DNA of 64,000 nt from Viola odorata. Lineage: Eukaryota; Streptophyta; Magnoliopsida; Malpighiales; Violaceae. A program made the position numbers and the translations under genes. Shown here piece after piece: positions 62,624-64,000 of this stretch; positions within the stretch are counted from its first letter, which is position 1, and every line of letters starts with the position of its first letter. The stretch covers positions 15,674,186-15,738,185 of the forward strand of contig OY829539.1 in the NCBI GenBank assembly GCA_963691705.1, written 5' to 3'. Below the pieces are notes generated by a model. The model was not told the origin of the DNA. It did no database searches and worked only from the letters and a program-made list of their open reading frames with translations.

Positions 62624-64000
62624 GCTTCTTTGTAAGATTGAAGTGGGCTCCCAAAGGCGTACTTCTAATCTTCGCATCTTGGAGGTTAAACTTATTTAAC
62701 ACCTTCCCAATGTACTTCTCTTGCGACAATTTCAGAGTATCTTCACTTCTGTCTCTACTGATGCTCATACCAAGTATCTGCTTTGAGGGACCCAAATCCT
62801 TCATCTCAAAATCTAGAGACATCTGTCTCTTCAACTTGTTGATTTCCCTCATGTTAGATCCTGCGATTAACATGCCATCAACATACAACAGCAATATAAT
62901 ATAAGATGAACCAAATTGCTTAACATAGCAATAATGATCCATAGTACTCCTTGTGTACCCACTCCTCATCATAAAGCTGTCAAACTTCAAATACCACTAT
63001 CTTGGTGCTTGCTTCAAACCATACAAGCTCTTCAGCTTGCAAACCATGTCCTCTTTCCCAGCTACTAGAAATCCCTCTAGCTATATCATGTAGATGTCCT
63101 CCTCAAGATCACCATGTAAGAACACGGTCTTCACATCTAGCTGCTCTAGATGTAATTCCTCTACAGCCACGATACCCAAAACAAGTCTGATAGTAGTCAT
63201 CTTGACAACCGGAGAAAAAATCTCATTGTAGTCAATGCCCTTTTCCTACTGAAAACCTTTCACCACTAACCTTGCCTTGTATCTCTTGCTGCCATCAAGT
63301 TCTTCTTTAATCTTGAACACCCATTTATTCTGCAAAGCCTTCTTTCCTGCTGGTAACTTAGTCAACGACCAAGTCTCATTCTTCTCAAGCGAACTCATCT
63401 CCTCGTTCATGGCTAGCTCCCACTGAACTGACTCATCCATCTACATTGCCTCTGAATAACTCTCAGGTTCACCATCCTCAGTCAAAAGCAAGTAATAAGC
63501 TGAAGGAGAGTATCCTTGTGGCGGTCGCGAAACTCTATTTGATCTTCTTACTACAACATCTGGGCAACTGGGACTGCCTCCTTAGCATCTCTGTTTGCCA
63601 AACTCCCACTGTCCCCTGAAGAACATCCTCTGTAATGTCTTCCAACACAATCTGCTCTTTAATTTCTTATTTCTTTGTAGTTTCAGAATCTGCCGCAAGC
63701 TTATCCTTATACACTGTATTCTCATTGAAGGTGACATCTCTGCTTCTAATGACTTTCCTGTTCAACGTATCCCAGAAATAGTACCCTATCTCATCTGAAC
63801 CGTGGACAATAAAAGTAACCTTCTTTGCTTTAGGATCAAGCTTATCCCTATTAGAATCTTTAACTCGCACATAAGAAACACAGCCACAAAACTCTCAGGT
63901 GTGAGAGATTTACCTCTTTCTTCTGCGACTCTTCCTCAGGAATCTTGAATCCCAAAGGAACTGAGGGTCCTCTGTTAATGAGATATGCCATTGTACTAAC
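62624..64000 (-). pseudogene. Copia (Tnt1/Tork-like) pol: integrase end and RT
   Basis: Minus strand from the window end: integrase core end with STMAYLIN and NLSHL words in broken frames, then RVKDSNRDKLDPKAKKVTFI and RKVIRSRDVTFNE. RT: ELAMNEEMSSLEKNETW, LQNKWVFKIKEELDG and RYKARLVVKGFQ (followed by a stop at about 63250), then DHYCYVKQFG and LLLYVDGMLIAGSN. The active site is YVDG instead of YVDD, so a catalytic Asp is lost. KQILGMSISRD and RSTPLGAHF precede the C insertion. The 5' part lies outside the window. Confidence 0.9.

Noticed and set aside
1..64000. tRNA, rRNA or a host protein-coding gene
   Set aside because: No cloverleaf-like or rRNA-like segment and no multi-exon gene outside transposable elements was recognised by eye; a tRNA or profile scan would be decisive.

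Overview
This window is plant nuclear DNA made almost entirely of transposable elements inserted into one another. I found no host gene, rRNA, tRNA or CRISPR array. The plant assignment rests on three things: Tat-lineage Ty3/gypsy elements with a second (archaeal-type) RNase H and antisense extra ORFs; a Tnt1/Tork-like copia element; and an L1-type LINE. It is probably an angiosperm, perhaps a eudicot; the species cannot be read from the sequence.

Left nest (1-14101). An AT-rich stretch with traces of a CACTA (En/Spm) transposon holds the 3' LTR of a minus-strand Ty3/gypsy element, here called D (LTR 1344-12320; gag/protease remains 12321-14101). That LTR is split by Element 1 (1968-12150, target duplication AGCTA). 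The 3' LTR of Element 1 is split in turn by Element 2 (6873-11625, target duplication CCAGC). Elements 1 and 2 have LTRs, primer site and polypurine tract but no polymerase, so they depended on enzymes made elsewhere. Each carries one long unexplained ORF.

Centre (14102-44508). A minus-strand Tat element, B (LTRs 14102-14615 and 43949-44508), contains a complete plus-strand Tat element, A (21281-37615, 16.3 kb, target duplication CCATC). The two outer LTRs of B differ strongly and its flanks do not match, so B is probably a recombinant.

Right nest (44509-64000). A decayed LINE is interrupted by a 1.3-kb solo-LTR-like insert and by a copia element on the minus strand that runs off the window end. 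The copia element holds a third Tat element, C (48332-62618, target duplication TAACT), and C contains a solo LTR (52564-53033, target duplication ACGAT).

A, B and C share one plan: 5' LTR, gag with an SR-rich tract, protease, RT-RNase H, second RNase H, integrase, tandem repeats, then an antisense cluster of up to four ORFs (named here a, b, c, d) read from the 3' LTR toward pol. ORFs c and d are paralogues of the 'putative gypsy type transposon' family and appear to have introns. TATA-like boxes sit at similar distances upstream of ORFs a, b and d in the different copies. Pol is broken in all three copies, whereas ORFa is still intact in A and B. This multi-gene antisense cluster is the most interesting system in the window.
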